A stretch of 19,316 nucleotides of DNA from Methanobacteriaceae archaeon (GCA_017883605.1 JADGNH010000022.1:1-19316), one strand, 5' to 3'; counted from the stretch's first letter, positions 1 to 7,550 are shown. Notes: generated by a model from the sequence alone, not told the origin. Numbers and translations: made by a program.

Positions 1-978
1 CCCGGCAAACCATCCCGCAGCCAGCAGGGGATGTATAGAGGTTACGGGAGCTACCAGGAAAGCAGTTACGGCAGAGTAGATCTTAGAACCGGTTAAAATG
101 GACCCTAAGAATGCCAGACCCCCGGTGAGCATCACAAATTGGAAGATGCTGGTCTGGATATTTATCGCGTTAAGCAGGGCCAGGGCGAATATTAAAATAA
201 AAACAGCGGGTATGGCAAACATTACCAGCTTTCCCACTGAGACTTTTGATTTTTCAACCTTTAAAAGTTCTGAAAATGGGGGTATCTGCTCAGGATGGTC
301 CATATAATCTTTGATACCCTCCTGGTGTCCTGCACCCACCACAGCCACTACATTTTCTTCGGGGATATCCAGTAACATAAAGGCCATATAAGCATCTCTC
401 TCAGTTACCAGAACATCAAAGGCTTTTGGAGACATTTCATGGAAGTATTCCATGACTTCTGCCATAGTATCGCCTTCCTTTATACTTTCAATATCTTCCA
501 CAACTTCATCGTCACTAAAAAATGATGCTATAATTCCGTAGACAAATTTAAGCTTTTCTGAGAAGCTCATCTGATTTAAGGCACGTTTGAGGGTGATTCT
601 TATGTCACGGTCTATGAAGGCCACCCGGGCACCAACCTCCTCAGCTGCTTCAATGGCAGCAACCATCTCTGAACCCGGCTTCACCCCTACTTTATCACCT
701 ATCTTTTTTTGCATGTAGGTTAAAAATCCGCTAACCAGAAACATGGTCAGCTGGTCGCTCTTCATCAACTCCCTTATGTTGATTTCTCTTTTTTCCTCTA
801 CACCCCTTCTCTCATTCATGAGATTGTTATAGCGGGCTAGATCCAGCTCAACAGCCACAACGTCTGGTTTAGTCTCCAGAATAGTTTCTCTAACCTCTTC
901 TATGCTTTTTTGGGAGACATGTGCGGTTCCAATTATTTTAAGCGATTCAGTTCTCGATTTAAGCGGTTCTGTTTCCAT
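1..978 (-). CDS. TraB/PrgY-family membrane protein (C-terminus beyond window)
   Basis: The frame is open from an ATG at 978 to the left edge (326 codons), so the 3' end is missing. The N-terminal half has the TraB-family pattern: a GTAHVS motif near residue 17, an acidic VAVELD strand about 25 residues later, an AFIDRD segment near residue 120 and a VVGAGH motif near residue 220. The visible C-terminal part has hydrophobic segments typical of archaeal TraB proteins, starting near residue 250. The family includes PrgY and TraB, linked to pheromone shutdown in enterococci, and shares a fold with TIKI-type metalloproteases; the archaeal role is not known. It lies 21 bases downstream of comB on the same strand, so co-transcription is likely. 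A nearby ATG at 989 is out of frame. The family call is confident, the function is not. Confidence 0.85.
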   Translation of the reverse strand, partial: METEPLKSRTESLKIIGTAHVSQKSIEEVRETILETKPDVVAVELDLARYNNLMNERRGVEEKREINIRELMKSDQLTMFLVSGFLTYMQKKIGDKVGVKPGSEMVAAIEAAEEVGARVAFIDRDIRITLKRALNQMSFSEKLKFVYGIIASFFSDDEVVEDIESIKEGDTMAEVMEYFHEMSPKAFDVLVTERDAYMAFMLLDIPEENVVAVVGAGHQEGIKDYMDHPEQIPPFSELLKVEKSKVSVGKLVMFAIPAVFILIFALALLNAINIQTSIFQFVMLTGGLAFLGSILTGSKIYSAVTAFLVAPVTSIHPLLAAGWFAG

Positions 979-999
979 ATTTGACTCATTTTAAAGTTT

Positions 1000-1665
1000 T
1001 TATAATCTTTTTATAATCCCATCTTTATAGAGGGGAACTTTATTATATATGTCTCTTTTAAGGGAAAATTCAACGTCTTCTCCCAGTCCCAGGGCCCGGA
1101 GCCCTGACGCAGATCTGGAGTTTTCAACAGCATCATCAACTCTCATCTTGTCAGAAGATGCCATTAATGCTGCCAGTGCCATTTCATCCAGTTTTTCATC
1201 TTTCAGATGGCCTATTATCTCTCCTGCACCCAAAAAATCTTCGATTACAAATTCTCCCCCTACACCAGCCATAACCACCTCTATATGGTGATCTGCCAGT
1301 TCAAGGGCTTTTAAAGCCACAGCTTTGGCGTTTACAAAGGACCCTATGAGGGTTTTTGCTTTTATATCTTCCAGAATACGGGTACCGTTGCTGGTGGTGA
1401 GCACTAATACCTTCCCTTTGAATTTTTGTATATCTAAAGGTGAATTACCCGTGTCAAAACCTTTTATTGCTGCACCTCCCCTTTCACCAGCCAGAGTTGC
1501 CCTCAAATCTTTAGAAAGCTTTTCAGCATCTTCAATGCTTTTTACGGGTATTATCTCCTTGAAATTTTCAATTGCCGCGGTTATGGTGGTGCTAGCTCTT
1601 AAAGCATCCACCATTATAGCCACATCATCAGAATACGATCTTTCCAAACTCAGGGAAACTTTCAT
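1000..1665 (-). CDS. comB: 2-phosphosulfolactate phosphatase
   Basis: ComB removes phosphate from 2-phosphosulfolactate to give sulfolactate, an early step of coenzyme M synthesis in methanogens. It is a cytoplasmic Mg-dependent enzyme. The 221-residue protein shows family motifs: VDALRASTTI near the N-terminus, LAGERGG, the NSP loop and VLTTSNGTRIL. I chose the ATG at 1665 because a GGTG ribosome binding site lies six bases upstream. A GTG at 1674 in the same frame would add three residues but would overlap that site. It reads into the TraB-family gene after 21 bases. Coenzyme M is the methyl acceptor of Mtr and is carried by the substrate of MCR, so the gene fits functionally with the large operon further right, although it is separately transcribed. 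Confidence 0.93.
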   Translation of the reverse strand: MKVSLSLERSYSDDVAIMVDALRASTTITAAIENFKEIIPVKSIEDAEKLSKDLRATLAGERGGAAIKGFDTGNSPLDIQKFKGKVLVLTTSNGTRILEDIKAKTLIGSFVNAKAVALKALELADHHIEVVMAGVGGEFVIEDFLGAGEIIGHLKDEKLDEMALAALMASSDKMRVDDAVENSRSASGLRALGLGEDVEFSLKRDIYNKVPLYKDGIIKRL

Positions 1666-1737
1666 AAAAAACACCAGAGAACAATTGAATAAATAAGATA
1701 AAAAAAATTTAAAAGAAATTCTGAACGTGTGGATCCA

Positions 1738-1956
1738 TTAGACTTTCTCAGCAAAGGCAAAGCGTCTTCTTACAGAAGTTATTTTAACCTTAACCTCATC
1801 ACCAACTTGTGTGTCGGGCACAAAAACGACAAAACCCTCAACACGGGTTATACCGTCGCCTTCCTTACCTACATCTTCAATTTTAACTTCGTATTCTTCT
1901 CCTTCTTGAATAGGGGCTGTTTTTGGACCTTCATCTGTTCTAAACAATTCATTCAC
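1738..1956 (-). CDS. TRAM-domain protein
   Basis: A 72-residue protein made almost entirely of one TRAM domain (about residues 15-72), a small beta-barrel that binds RNA. Visible hallmarks are the GxxYEVKIEDVGKEGDGI stretch, FVVFVPDTQVGDEVKV and the basic C-terminal strand with VRRRFAFAEKV. Stand-alone TRAM proteins are common in methanogenic archaea and have been described as cold-shock-like RNA chaperones; that role is inferred here. The start codon is GTG at 1956, with a GAGG purine run very close upstream. No in-frame ATG exists nearby. A TATA-like element lies at 2009-2017 on the same strand, and an A/T-rich tract at about 1696-1712 gives T-runs on this strand suitable for archaeal termination. 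Confidence 0.9.
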   Translation of the reverse strand: MNELFRTDEGPKTAPIQEGEEYEVKIEDVGKEGDGITRVEGFVVFVPDTQVGDEVKVKITSVRRRFAFAEKV

Positions 1957-2008
1957 ATCCTCAGACCAATATATAACGGTCTTAATGTAGTTAACTATGT
2001 TTAACTAA

Positions 2009-2017
2009 TTATATAAA
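2009..2017 (-). promoter_or_regulatory. TATA-box candidate for the TRAM gene
   Basis: On the minus strand this reads TTTATATAA preceded by purine-rich AAAGA, a good archaeal BRE/TATA combination. Transcription would start roughly 25 bases downstream, near 1985-1990, leaving a leader of about 30 bases before the GTG at 1956. It lies in the 163-base divergent gap shared with the gene starting at 2120. Confidence 0.55.
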
Positions 2018-2077
2018 TCTTTGGTAGGATGGTTTTTGTTTGGATTTTCTAAAAATTTTAAAGAGCCAGAGTGATAA

Positions 2078-2087
2078 TAAATATATA
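2078..2087 (+). promoter_or_regulatory. TATA-box candidate for the gene before mmp7
   Basis: The plus strand reads AAATATATAA. With the usual spacing of about 25 bases, transcription would begin near 2108-2112. That makes the ATG at 2093 untranscribed and favours the in-frame ATG at 2120 as the true start. An alternative weaker element at 2051-2063 would allow the 2093 start. Confidence 0.45.
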
Positions 2088-2119
2088 ATAATATGAGAGG
2101 CAAATTATATCAGTCTATC

Positions 2120-2775
2120 ATGAAAGTTGTTACAACACCAATGTGCCAGGAAGTTCTGGAACTGGCAGGGGTTTCAGAGTTCACCGTAACTAGAAATTTT
2201 GATTATAAGGATGCGGACATAGCTGTGGTTTTATCTGAGACAGAATTAGATGAAAACAACCAGACCAGGTTCATAAAGATAAAACTGAACACATTCTACC
2301 AGATAAATGAGAGTATAAAAACAATTTCGATATTAGGCACAGAAATCAGAGATCAAAAAATCAGGGATAAAAAGAATATCAATCAAGAAATAAAGGATCA
2401 AAAAAATAGTGATCAACATATACTGGGTCAAAAAAGTAGTGATCAAGAAATAAATGATCAGGAATCTATAAGTCAAGAAATAAGGGATTATAATCTGGAA
2501 AAAGTAAATTACTTTAAGATCAGAAGAAATAATAATCGAAAAATAAAAGTTAAAGTATATTCAAATTTTCTAAAGGACATTGTGGAAGATATGGGATTCA
2601 CTGTTGTAAGCCAGAATGGTGATTTCCTGGTTTATCCCGACTACCTGAAAACAGAAATAATGGATGAAATAACTCTTATGAAGGACAGAGCTTTCGAAAT
2701 ACCTTCCCATAAAAATGCCCCTAAAAACCCACTTAAAAGGGCTGACATGAGATATAAAATTCTGGAGAAAAGTTT

Positions 2776-2791
<16 letters not shown>
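2120..2791 (+). CDS. Unrecognised protein coupled to Mmp7, with pentapeptide-repeat linker
   Basis: I do not recognise this family with certainty. The 223-residue product has three parts. The N-terminal alpha/beta segment (residues 1-74) contains TTPMCQEVLELAG and VVLSETEL. A low-complexity charged linker follows (residues 75-124). The C-terminal segment (about 125-223) contains DIVEDMGF and NPLKRADMRYKILEKSL. The linker is ten consecutive degenerate five-residue units of the type E/K-I-x-D-Q. The gene overlaps the start of mmp7 by 16 bases, so translation is probably coupled and a role in MCR activation is a reasonable inference. It does not look like Mmp3, 5, 6 or 17 as I know those families. 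An upstream ATG at 2093 would add nine residues, but the TATA position and the MKVVTTP start favour 2120. Neither start has a clear ribosome binding site. Confidence 0.75.
2342..2491 (+). repeat. Ten degenerate 15-base tandem repeats inside a coding region
   Basis: In frame, this 150-base stretch encodes ten successive pentapeptides: EIRDQ / KIRDK / KNINQ / EIKDQ / KNSDQ, then HILGQ / KSSDQ / EINDQ / ESISQ / EIRDY. The DNA carries recurrent GATCA blocks. Such a hydrophilic array is most simply a slippage-expanded disordered linker between two folded parts. Confidence 0.8.
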
Positions 2792-3687
<896 letters not shown>

Positions 3688-3713
3688 TTCGGGATAGATA
3701 TTAATTGGATAGA

Positions 3714-3753
3714 TAATATTATGTCACGTCAATTAATATTATTTCACGTCAAT
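3714..3753 (+). repeat. 20-base tandem direct repeat upstream of the phosphoesterase gene
   Basis: Two adjacent copies (3714-3733 and 3734-3753) of TAATATTATGTCACGTCAAT differ only at one base (G at 3724, T at 3744). They lie in the 102-base gap between mmp7 and the metallophosphoesterase, 36-76 bases before its ATG. They may be a protein binding site or a simple duplication. Confidence 0.75.
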
Positions 3754-3789
3754 TTTCACCAAAAATTTAAACTATCATTAGAGGTTAAA

Positions 3790-4872
3790 ATGAGAACGAT
3801 TTTACAGTTTTTTGCTTTTATGTCCATATTTTTCCTGGCATTTTTAGCCCTTAACTACGTTGTTTTTTTGGGAATAGCTGCCCTATTCAACATACCTACA
3901 AGCACTGGGTTTTATATCCTGATGATTTTAGTGGCGTTGTTCTATCCTGCATCAGCTTTGATTGAAAGAACTGTTTCCAATATTTTTACCCGGTCACTTT
4001 ACACCATCTCTTCGGCCTGGATGGGAATCTCCCTTTTTCTAATATATTTTATGGTTTCATACTTTATCTTGTCATTTTTCTTTAAGATTTCGCCATTGAC
4101 AGCGGGTATAGTAATAATAATATTAACCGGGATAGTGAGCGCTTATGCCATTATGAACAGCTTATTTTTGGATATTAATAAAATAGAAATACCTATGTCT
4201 GGTATTAAGGATGATTTAAGGATTGTTCAGCTTAGTGACATCCACATAGGCTCTATAAGGAATTCAGGTTATATGGAGAAGATTGTTAATGAAACCAATA
4301 AGTTGAATCCTCAGGTTGTCCTCATAACCGGAGACATGGTTGATGGCAGCGCTAAATTGCACACAGAGACTTTTAAGGCCATAAACAAAATTAAAGTCCC
4401 GGTGTTCTTTGTAACGGGTAACCATGAGATATATGAAGGTTTAGATGAAGTTTACCGGGTTTTAGATCCTACAAAAACCAGGATTCTCAAAAATGAAATG
4501 GTTGAACTGGGAGGATTACAGATAATTGGTGTGGAATATTCATTTGGGAGAGATTATCTCAAACAAACCCTCTTAGAGATAGAATTTCAAAAAGATAAGC
4601 CTTCCATTTTAATGTATCACCTTCCACAGGAGTTAAAAGCGGCTAATGAGGCAGGAATTGACCTGCAGCTTTCAGGCCACACCCACAACGGTCAGATATA
4701 TCCCTTCAACTTGCTGGTTAAACTTATGTTTCCCTACTTAAATGGATTATATGGGTATAATGGAACCCATCTCTATGTATCGGCAGGCACCGGAACCTGG
4801 GGACCGCCAATGAGGCTGGGATCAAGGTGTGAAATTACTCTGATTGAATTGAAGAAAAAAATAGTTTTTTAA
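3790..4872 (+). CDS. Membrane-anchored metallophosphoesterase (YkuE/YaeI-like)
   Basis: The 360-residue protein has four N-terminal hydrophobic segments (about residues 5-33, 42-58, 76-98 and 104-124). A calcineurin-like phosphoesterase domain follows. Visible metal-binding motifs are D150-x-H152 in LSDIHIG, G181-D182 in TGDMVDG, G210-N211-H212-E213, H277 in MYHLP and G296-H297-T298-H299. This set is complete, so the enzyme should be an active di-metal phosphohydrolase. Family members act on phospholipids or other phosphoesters, and the substrate here cannot be told. I chose the ATG at 3790 because GAGGT precedes it by five bases. An upstream in-frame ATG at 3721 lies within a 20-base tandem repeat and lacks a ribosome binding site. 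The domain would face the cytoplasm if both ends are inside, which is unproven. Confidence 0.88.
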   Translation: MRTILQFFAFMSIFFLAFLALNYVVFLGIAALFNIPTSTGFYILMILVALFYPASALIERTVSNIFTRSLYTISSAWMGISLFLIYFMVSYFILSFFFKISPLTAGIVIIILTGIVSAYAIMNSLFLDINKIEIPMSGIKDDLRIVQLSDIHIGSIRNSGYMEKIVNETNKLNPQVVLITGDMVDGSAKLHTETFKAINKIKVPVFFVTGNHEIYEGLDEVYRVLDPTKTRILKNEMVELGGLQIIGVEYSFGRDYLKQTLLEIEFQKDKPSILMYHLPQELKAANEAGIDLQLSGHTHNGQIYPFNLLVKLMFPYLNGLYGYNGTHLYVSAGTGTWGPPMRLGSRCEITLIELKKKIVF

Positions 4873-4940
4873 GAACAGAAAAAAGTGGCTGTAGCCGGGA
4901 TTTTCCTTATGTTCTAAAAATGTTGAAAGGGTTCTATGGT

Positions 4941-5024
4941 AATAGGGGATTTTGTGGTGGAATTTGAAGAAATATATTAAAATAGGGATTTTTTTTATGG
5001 AATTTGAAGAAAAATTTGAAGAAA
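4941..5024 (+). repeat. 40-base tandem duplication covering a start codon, plus 12-base repeats
   Basis: Positions 4941-4980 and 4981-5020 align without gaps at 32 of 40 bases. The second copy contains the ATG (4997) of the AlkD-like gene. The first copy has GTG at the same place (4957), followed by GAA TTT GAA GAA, ATA TAT and a TAA stop. Within this, the 12-mer AATTTGAAGAAA occurs exactly three times, at 4961-4972, 5001-5012 and 5013-5024, the last two in tandem. This looks like replication slippage that left a vestigial short reading frame just upstream of the gene. Confidence 0.8.
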
Positions 5025-5686
5025 TAATAAATGAACTTGAAGGATTGTCCAACCATGAATATATAGAGGGAATGGCGAGGTTTGGAATAAATCATAAGAA
5101 AACTTATGGAGTAAGAATGCCAGAATTACGGCGTATAGCTAAGAATATAGGCATAGATCATGAACTTGCAGAAAAATTATGGAATGAGGGATATATAGAA
5201 ACCAAAATACTTGCAAGCCTCACAGATGATCCTAACATGGTCACAGAAGGCCAAATGGAAAAATGGGTCATTGGATTTGACTCCTGGGATGTTTGCGACC
5301 AGTGTTGTATGAATCTATTCCGTAAAACTTCATTTGCATATAAAAAGATTTTTGAATGGAGTACACGGGAAGAAGAGTTCGTAAAAAGAGCGGCTTTTAC
5401 TTTAATAGCTGTTCTGGCGGTTCATGATAAACAAGCAGCAGATGATAAATTTGAGCAATTTTTCCCCCTGATAATCAGAGAATCAACTGATAATCGTAAT
5501 TACGTTAAAAAAGCTGTAAACTGGGCTTTAAGGCATATCGGGAAGAAAAATATACATATTAATCAAAAAACTATAGAAATTGCCGAACAGATTCATGAGA
5601 TTGATTCTAAAAGTGCTAGATGGATTGTCTCTGATGCATTAAGAGAATTAAAAAGCGAAAAAGTTCAAAAAAGACTGCATAAATAA
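4997..5686 (+). CDS. DNA alkylation repair protein, AlkD-like
   Basis: The 229-residue protein belongs to the AlkD-like family of HEAT-repeat DNA glycosylases, which excise alkylated bases without flipping them. Supporting features are YGVRMPELRRIAK near residue 37, a GFDSWDVCDQCC segment with W97, D98 and D101, and VKKAVNWALRHIGK with W176. These correspond to the aromatic and acidic residues used by bacterial AlkD. The length is typical of the family. The ATG at 4997 aligns with the N-terminus of the domain. A TTG at 4952 would add 15 residues but has no clear ribosome binding site. The sequence before the start is duplicated (4941-5020). A TATA-like ATATATTA at 4972-4979 is close enough to suggest a leaderless or very short-leader transcript, which is inference. 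Confidence 0.87.
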   Translation: MEFEEKFEEIINELEGLSNHEYIEGMARFGINHKKTYGVRMPELRRIAKNIGIDHELAEKLWNEGYIETKILASLTDDPNMVTEGQMEKWVIGFDSWDVCDQCCMNLFRKTSFAYKKIFEWSTREEEFVKRAAFTLIAVLAVHDKQAADDKFEQFFPLIIRESTDNRNYVKKAVNWALRHIGKKNIHINQKTIEIAEQIHEIDSKSARWIVSDALRELKSEKVQKRLHK

Positions 5687-5802
5687 TTATGGATGTGAAA
5701 GGAAATTTAAATTTCTCAAGAAATAATATTTCTCAAGATTATTCTAAGTTTTATTGGTCATAAAATTCTAAGTTTGATCGTCAAAAAAAAAGAAATAGAA
5801 CT
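5687..5802. other. Convergent intergenic spacer with short direct and inverted repeats
   Basis: The spacer separates two converging genes. ATTTCTCAAGA occurs at 5711-5721 and 5728-5738, and ATTCTAAGTTT at 5741-5751 and 5765-5775. ATTTCT-CA-AGAAAT at 5711-5724 is a small palindrome. An A-run at 5784-5792 gives a T-tract for the minus strand. The region probably serves for termination in both directions; no gene is visible. Confidence 0.5.
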
Positions 5803-6087
5803 TTATAATGTTTTGGCGATTTCGCTGAATGGTTTGACTTCTCTGACCTCTACTGCCATGGGTCCGAAGAATTTCTTTATAGTTTCTTTATCTGGTGCTT
5901 CTATTATGAAAAATCCTTTATGAATAGCACCTTCATCATTGGGACAACTCATATATGCTCCAACTACCTCAATACCTGCATTACTTATGTTTTCTTCTGA
6001 GAAAAGTTCTTTTATCATATCTTTTCCACCCTGCGTTAACATGGGACATTCTAAAGCAGGATGGGTGTGCTCTGCTACAAACAACAT
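5803..6087 (-). CDS. Small protein with HTH...CP motif, probable ferredoxin-like alpha/beta fold
   Basis: This 94-residue cytoplasmic protein begins MLFVAEHTHPALECPM, giving H7, H9 and C14, with a second CP pair near residue 48 (YMSCPND). The body alternates strands and helices (IEVVGAYM, GAIHKGFFIIEA, ETIKKFFGP, VEVREVKPFSE), which suggests a small dimeric ferredoxin-like barrel. Short proteins with an HTH-x4-CP start occur in archaea and bacteria, but I know of no assigned function. The His/Cys pattern could bind a metal, which is speculative. The ATG at 6087 has a good GGTGAT ribosome binding site at 6094-6099. The gene stands alone, converging with the AlkD-like gene. Confidence 0.8.
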   Translation of the reverse strand: MLFVAEHTHPALECPMLTQGGKDMIKELFSEENISNAGIEVVGAYMSCPNDEGAIHKGFFIIEAPDKETIKKFFGPMAVEVREVKPFSEIAKTL

Positions 6088-6176
6088 TTTTTATCACCGT
6101 ATCTTATTTTTCTTCTTAATGGAGCTTATAATTTTTGTATTCTAAATTCTTTTTAATCCAAATTCTTTCCTTATTT

Positions 6177-6217
6177 AAAAAAAAAAATTTGAGGTTAAAT
6201 AGGGGTTAATACCTATT
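6177..6217 (-). terminator. Hairpin plus T-tract terminator candidate for the secreted-protein gene
   Basis: The stem AATAGG (6198-6203) pairs with CCTATT (6212-6217) around an eight-base loop. On the minus strand this is followed by an 11-base T-run (A-run at 6177-6187 on the plus strand). It lies 27 bases past the stop codon at 6244. The gap between stem and T-run is ten bases, so the T-run itself may be the main signal, as in many archaea. Confidence 0.5.
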
Positions 6218-6243
6218 AAAACCTTTTAATTCTTTATCCGTGC

Positions 6244-6570
6244 TTACTGAGCACCGTTCTGGTTTCCGTCGCAAGTACAGTCCTGTGCATTCAGGTGTTC
6301 CTGAATTTTTTTCTGGTCTTTAACTTGGTCTCCGGAGCAATCCTCTGCACAGTTTTGCTGATTTTGGTTTTGGTTTTGTGTTTGCTGGTTTACTGCAGAG
6401 GCGCTGTTACCCTGGTCGTCATTGATTCCCTGCTGGTGTTTGTACTGGAACTTATTTTGAATTTTTTTTATGGGATTGTCACTGGTACTTTGATCCACGG
6501 CAAATGCTGGCACAATACTGACCATCATAACCATGGTGCATAGTAGGGCTATTTTTTGTAGTTTTTTCAT
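6244..6570 (-). CDS. Secreted Gln/Asn-rich protein with four cysteines
   Basis: This 108-residue protein starts with a classical signal peptide: MKKLQK, a hydrophobic core, and a cleavage site after AFA (residue 24). The mature part is hydrophilic and rich in Gln and Asn (QQTQNQNQNQQN near residue 63), with four cysteines arranged as C74-x3-C78 and C98-x-C100. The cysteines could form disulfides or bind a metal outside the cell. I do not recognise the family and assign no function. The ribosome binding site is excellent (GGAGGTGA just before the ATG at 6570), suggesting strong expression. A TATA box framed by an inverted repeat lies upstream at 6610-6635, so expression is probably controlled. 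Confidence 0.8.
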   Translation of the reverse strand: MKKLQKIALLCTMVMMVSIVPAFAVDQSTSDNPIKKIQNKFQYKHQQGINDDQGNSASAVNQQTQNQNQNQQNCAEDCSGDQVKDQKKIQEHLNAQDCTCDGNQNGAQ

Positions 6571-6609
6571 GTCTTGTCACCTCCTTCTGGGTGGGTGATA
6601 GAACATGAC

Positions 6610-6635
6610 TGGGAAATATAAAAGTAATTTTCCCA
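6610..6635 (-). promoter_or_regulatory. TATA box framed by a perfect inverted repeat
   Basis: TGGGAAA (6610-6616) and TTTCCCA (6629-6635) are perfect 7-base inverted arms separated by 12 bases. Between them lies a TATA-like element (minus strand CTTTTATATTT, 6614-6624). Transcription would start near 6593, leaving a leader of about 22 bases that contains the strong ribosome binding site of the secreted-protein gene. The arrangement suggests a repressor operator overlapping the promoter. Confidence 0.55.
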
Positions 6636-6660
6636 AGTTTATACCCAGATCTTTACCAGT

Positions 6661-7002
6661 TTATTCCCGAGTTACCCATATAAGCATGGATAGAGCAAAA
6701 AATTCAATTATATTTAAGAAAAAGATGGGAGTACCCATACCTGGGCCTCTAAAGCCCTGGTAAGTTAGTAGAAACGCGGTGAAGAGTATGTTCTGCAGGA
6801 GGAGTAATAGGGCAAATGCCAGGAGTCCAAAGGTGAATTTAGATTTGAACTCCCTATAGCTTCCTAAATACATATACAATAAAATCAGTAAAAGGAATAT
6901 GTTCCCGATTCCCACTATAATGTCTATATTTATAATCTGGGAGTTTGCAAGTTCTATTCCTCCGTTTCCTCCCTGATATCCTTGGGATCCTCCTATTTTC
7001 AT
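6661..7002 (-). CDS. Small membrane protein with three transmembrane helices
   Basis: The 113-residue protein has a glycine-rich N-terminus of about 16 residues (GGSQGYQGGNGG) and three hydrophobic helices at about 25-48, 57-80 and 92-110. No catalytic motif is visible. It starts 16 bases after the stop of the winged-helix gene, with a GAGGTGATG ribosome binding site, so the two form an operon. Pairs of a winged-helix regulator and a small three-helix membrane protein recur in euryarchaea, which suggests a membrane partner or sensor for the regulator. That is inference from gene context only. Confidence 0.75.
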   Translation of the reverse strand: MKIGGSQGYQGGNGGIELANSQIINIDIIVGIGNIFLLLILLYMYLGSYREFKSKFTFGLLAFALLLLLQNILFTAFLLTYQGFRGPGMGTPIFFLNIIEFFALSMLIWVTRE

Positions 7003-7018
7003 CTCATCACCTCTAAAT

Positions 7019-7318
7019 CTAATATAACAATTTTTTTCTTTCCATTTTACTCAAAATTTCCTGGAATATGGGGTATTTTTCCTCCATACGATTGGATAAA
7101 AAGTACAGGGCACCATATTTCTTTTTTCCAGTAGAATTAACAATAATATCGTGATCTTCCATGACGTCGATGTGATGTTTTATGGTTTTGTAGTCAAGAT
7201 CAAGTTCTTTAGAAAGCTGATTAACATTATAAGGACGATCATGAAGAGCTTTAATTATTCTGGCCCTGTTAACCCCACCTCTGCTGCCAGCAATCAGATA
7301 CCATAAAAGCCTTTTCAT
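7019..7318 (-). CDS. Winged-helix transcriptional regulator (ArsR-like)
   Basis: This 99-residue protein is a winged helix-turn-helix domain. Residues about 16-27 form helix 1 (RARIIKAL), 31-40 helix 2 (NVNQLSKELD) and 42-54 the recognition helix (DYKTIKHHIDVME). A wing follows with IIVNSTGKKKYGALYFLS. The GSRGGxNRARII start and the LxLDYKTIKHHI pattern are typical of archaeal ArsR-like proteins that respond to unknown signals. The basic C-terminus (KMERKK) ends shortly after a helix. The ATG at 7316-7318 has only a weak GTGAT purine run upstream. It is the first gene of an operon with the three-helix membrane protein. Two sets of repeats upstream (7331-7364 and 7388-7409) are good candidates for its own binding sites. 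Confidence 0.85.
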   Translation of the reverse strand: MKRLLWYLIAGSRGGVNRARIIKALHDRPYNVNQLSKELDLDYKTIKHHIDVMEDHDIIVNSTGKKKYGALYFLSNRMEEKYPIFQEILSKMERKKLLY

Positions 7319-7330
7319 AAAATCACAGAC

Positions 7331-7364
7331 ATTTTTAGACTAAACAAAAAATTTTTAGACCAAA
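7331..7364. repeat. Direct repeats upstream of the winged-helix gene
   Basis: ATTTTTAGAC(T/C)AAA occurs at 7331-7344 and 7351-7364, with 13 of 14 bases identical and a period of exactly 20 bases (two helical turns). They sit 13-46 bases upstream of the regulator start codon, so they could lie at the transcription start or in the leader and serve for autoregulation. Confidence 0.65.
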
Positions 7365-7387
7365 TTAAGCCATAACATTAACTAATA

Positions 7388-7409
7388 TTTTATGAATCAG
7401 TTCATAAAA
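7388..7409. promoter_or_regulatory. Perfect 9-base inverted repeat, operator candidate
   Basis: TTTTATGAA (7388-7396) and TTCATAAAA (7401-7409) are perfect inverted arms around TCAG. The 22-base palindrome suits a dimeric winged-helix protein and lies 70-91 bases before the regulator start. The rest of the 266-base gap (7319-7584) is very AT-rich; apart from an 11-base palindrome at 7445-7455 and the T-tract near mmp10, I see nothing in it. Confidence 0.55.
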
Positions 7410-7550
7410 ATTCTATTAAATTAATTCCTAAAAAGTTTATCTAGATGAGTCTCATTTGACCTCTTAATATTATTTATAGAATAGCTAAAATAAATTTTTA
7501 TAGTAATTAGGAAATAATTTTGTGAATAGAAATAATTTTTGAAAAGATTT

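Noticed and set aside
98..307. A 69-codon plus-strand frame at the left end
   Set aside because: It is antisense to the open TraB-family frame, which has clear family motifs; the plus-strand translation shows none.
1049..1696. Two plus-strand frames of 80 and 123 codons
   Set aside because: Both are antisense to comB, which is firmly identified by motifs.
3721..3789. N-terminal extension of 23 residues on the phosphoesterase
   Set aside because: The upstream ATG lies within a tandem repeat, has no ribosome binding site, and the downstream ATG at 3790 has a good one.
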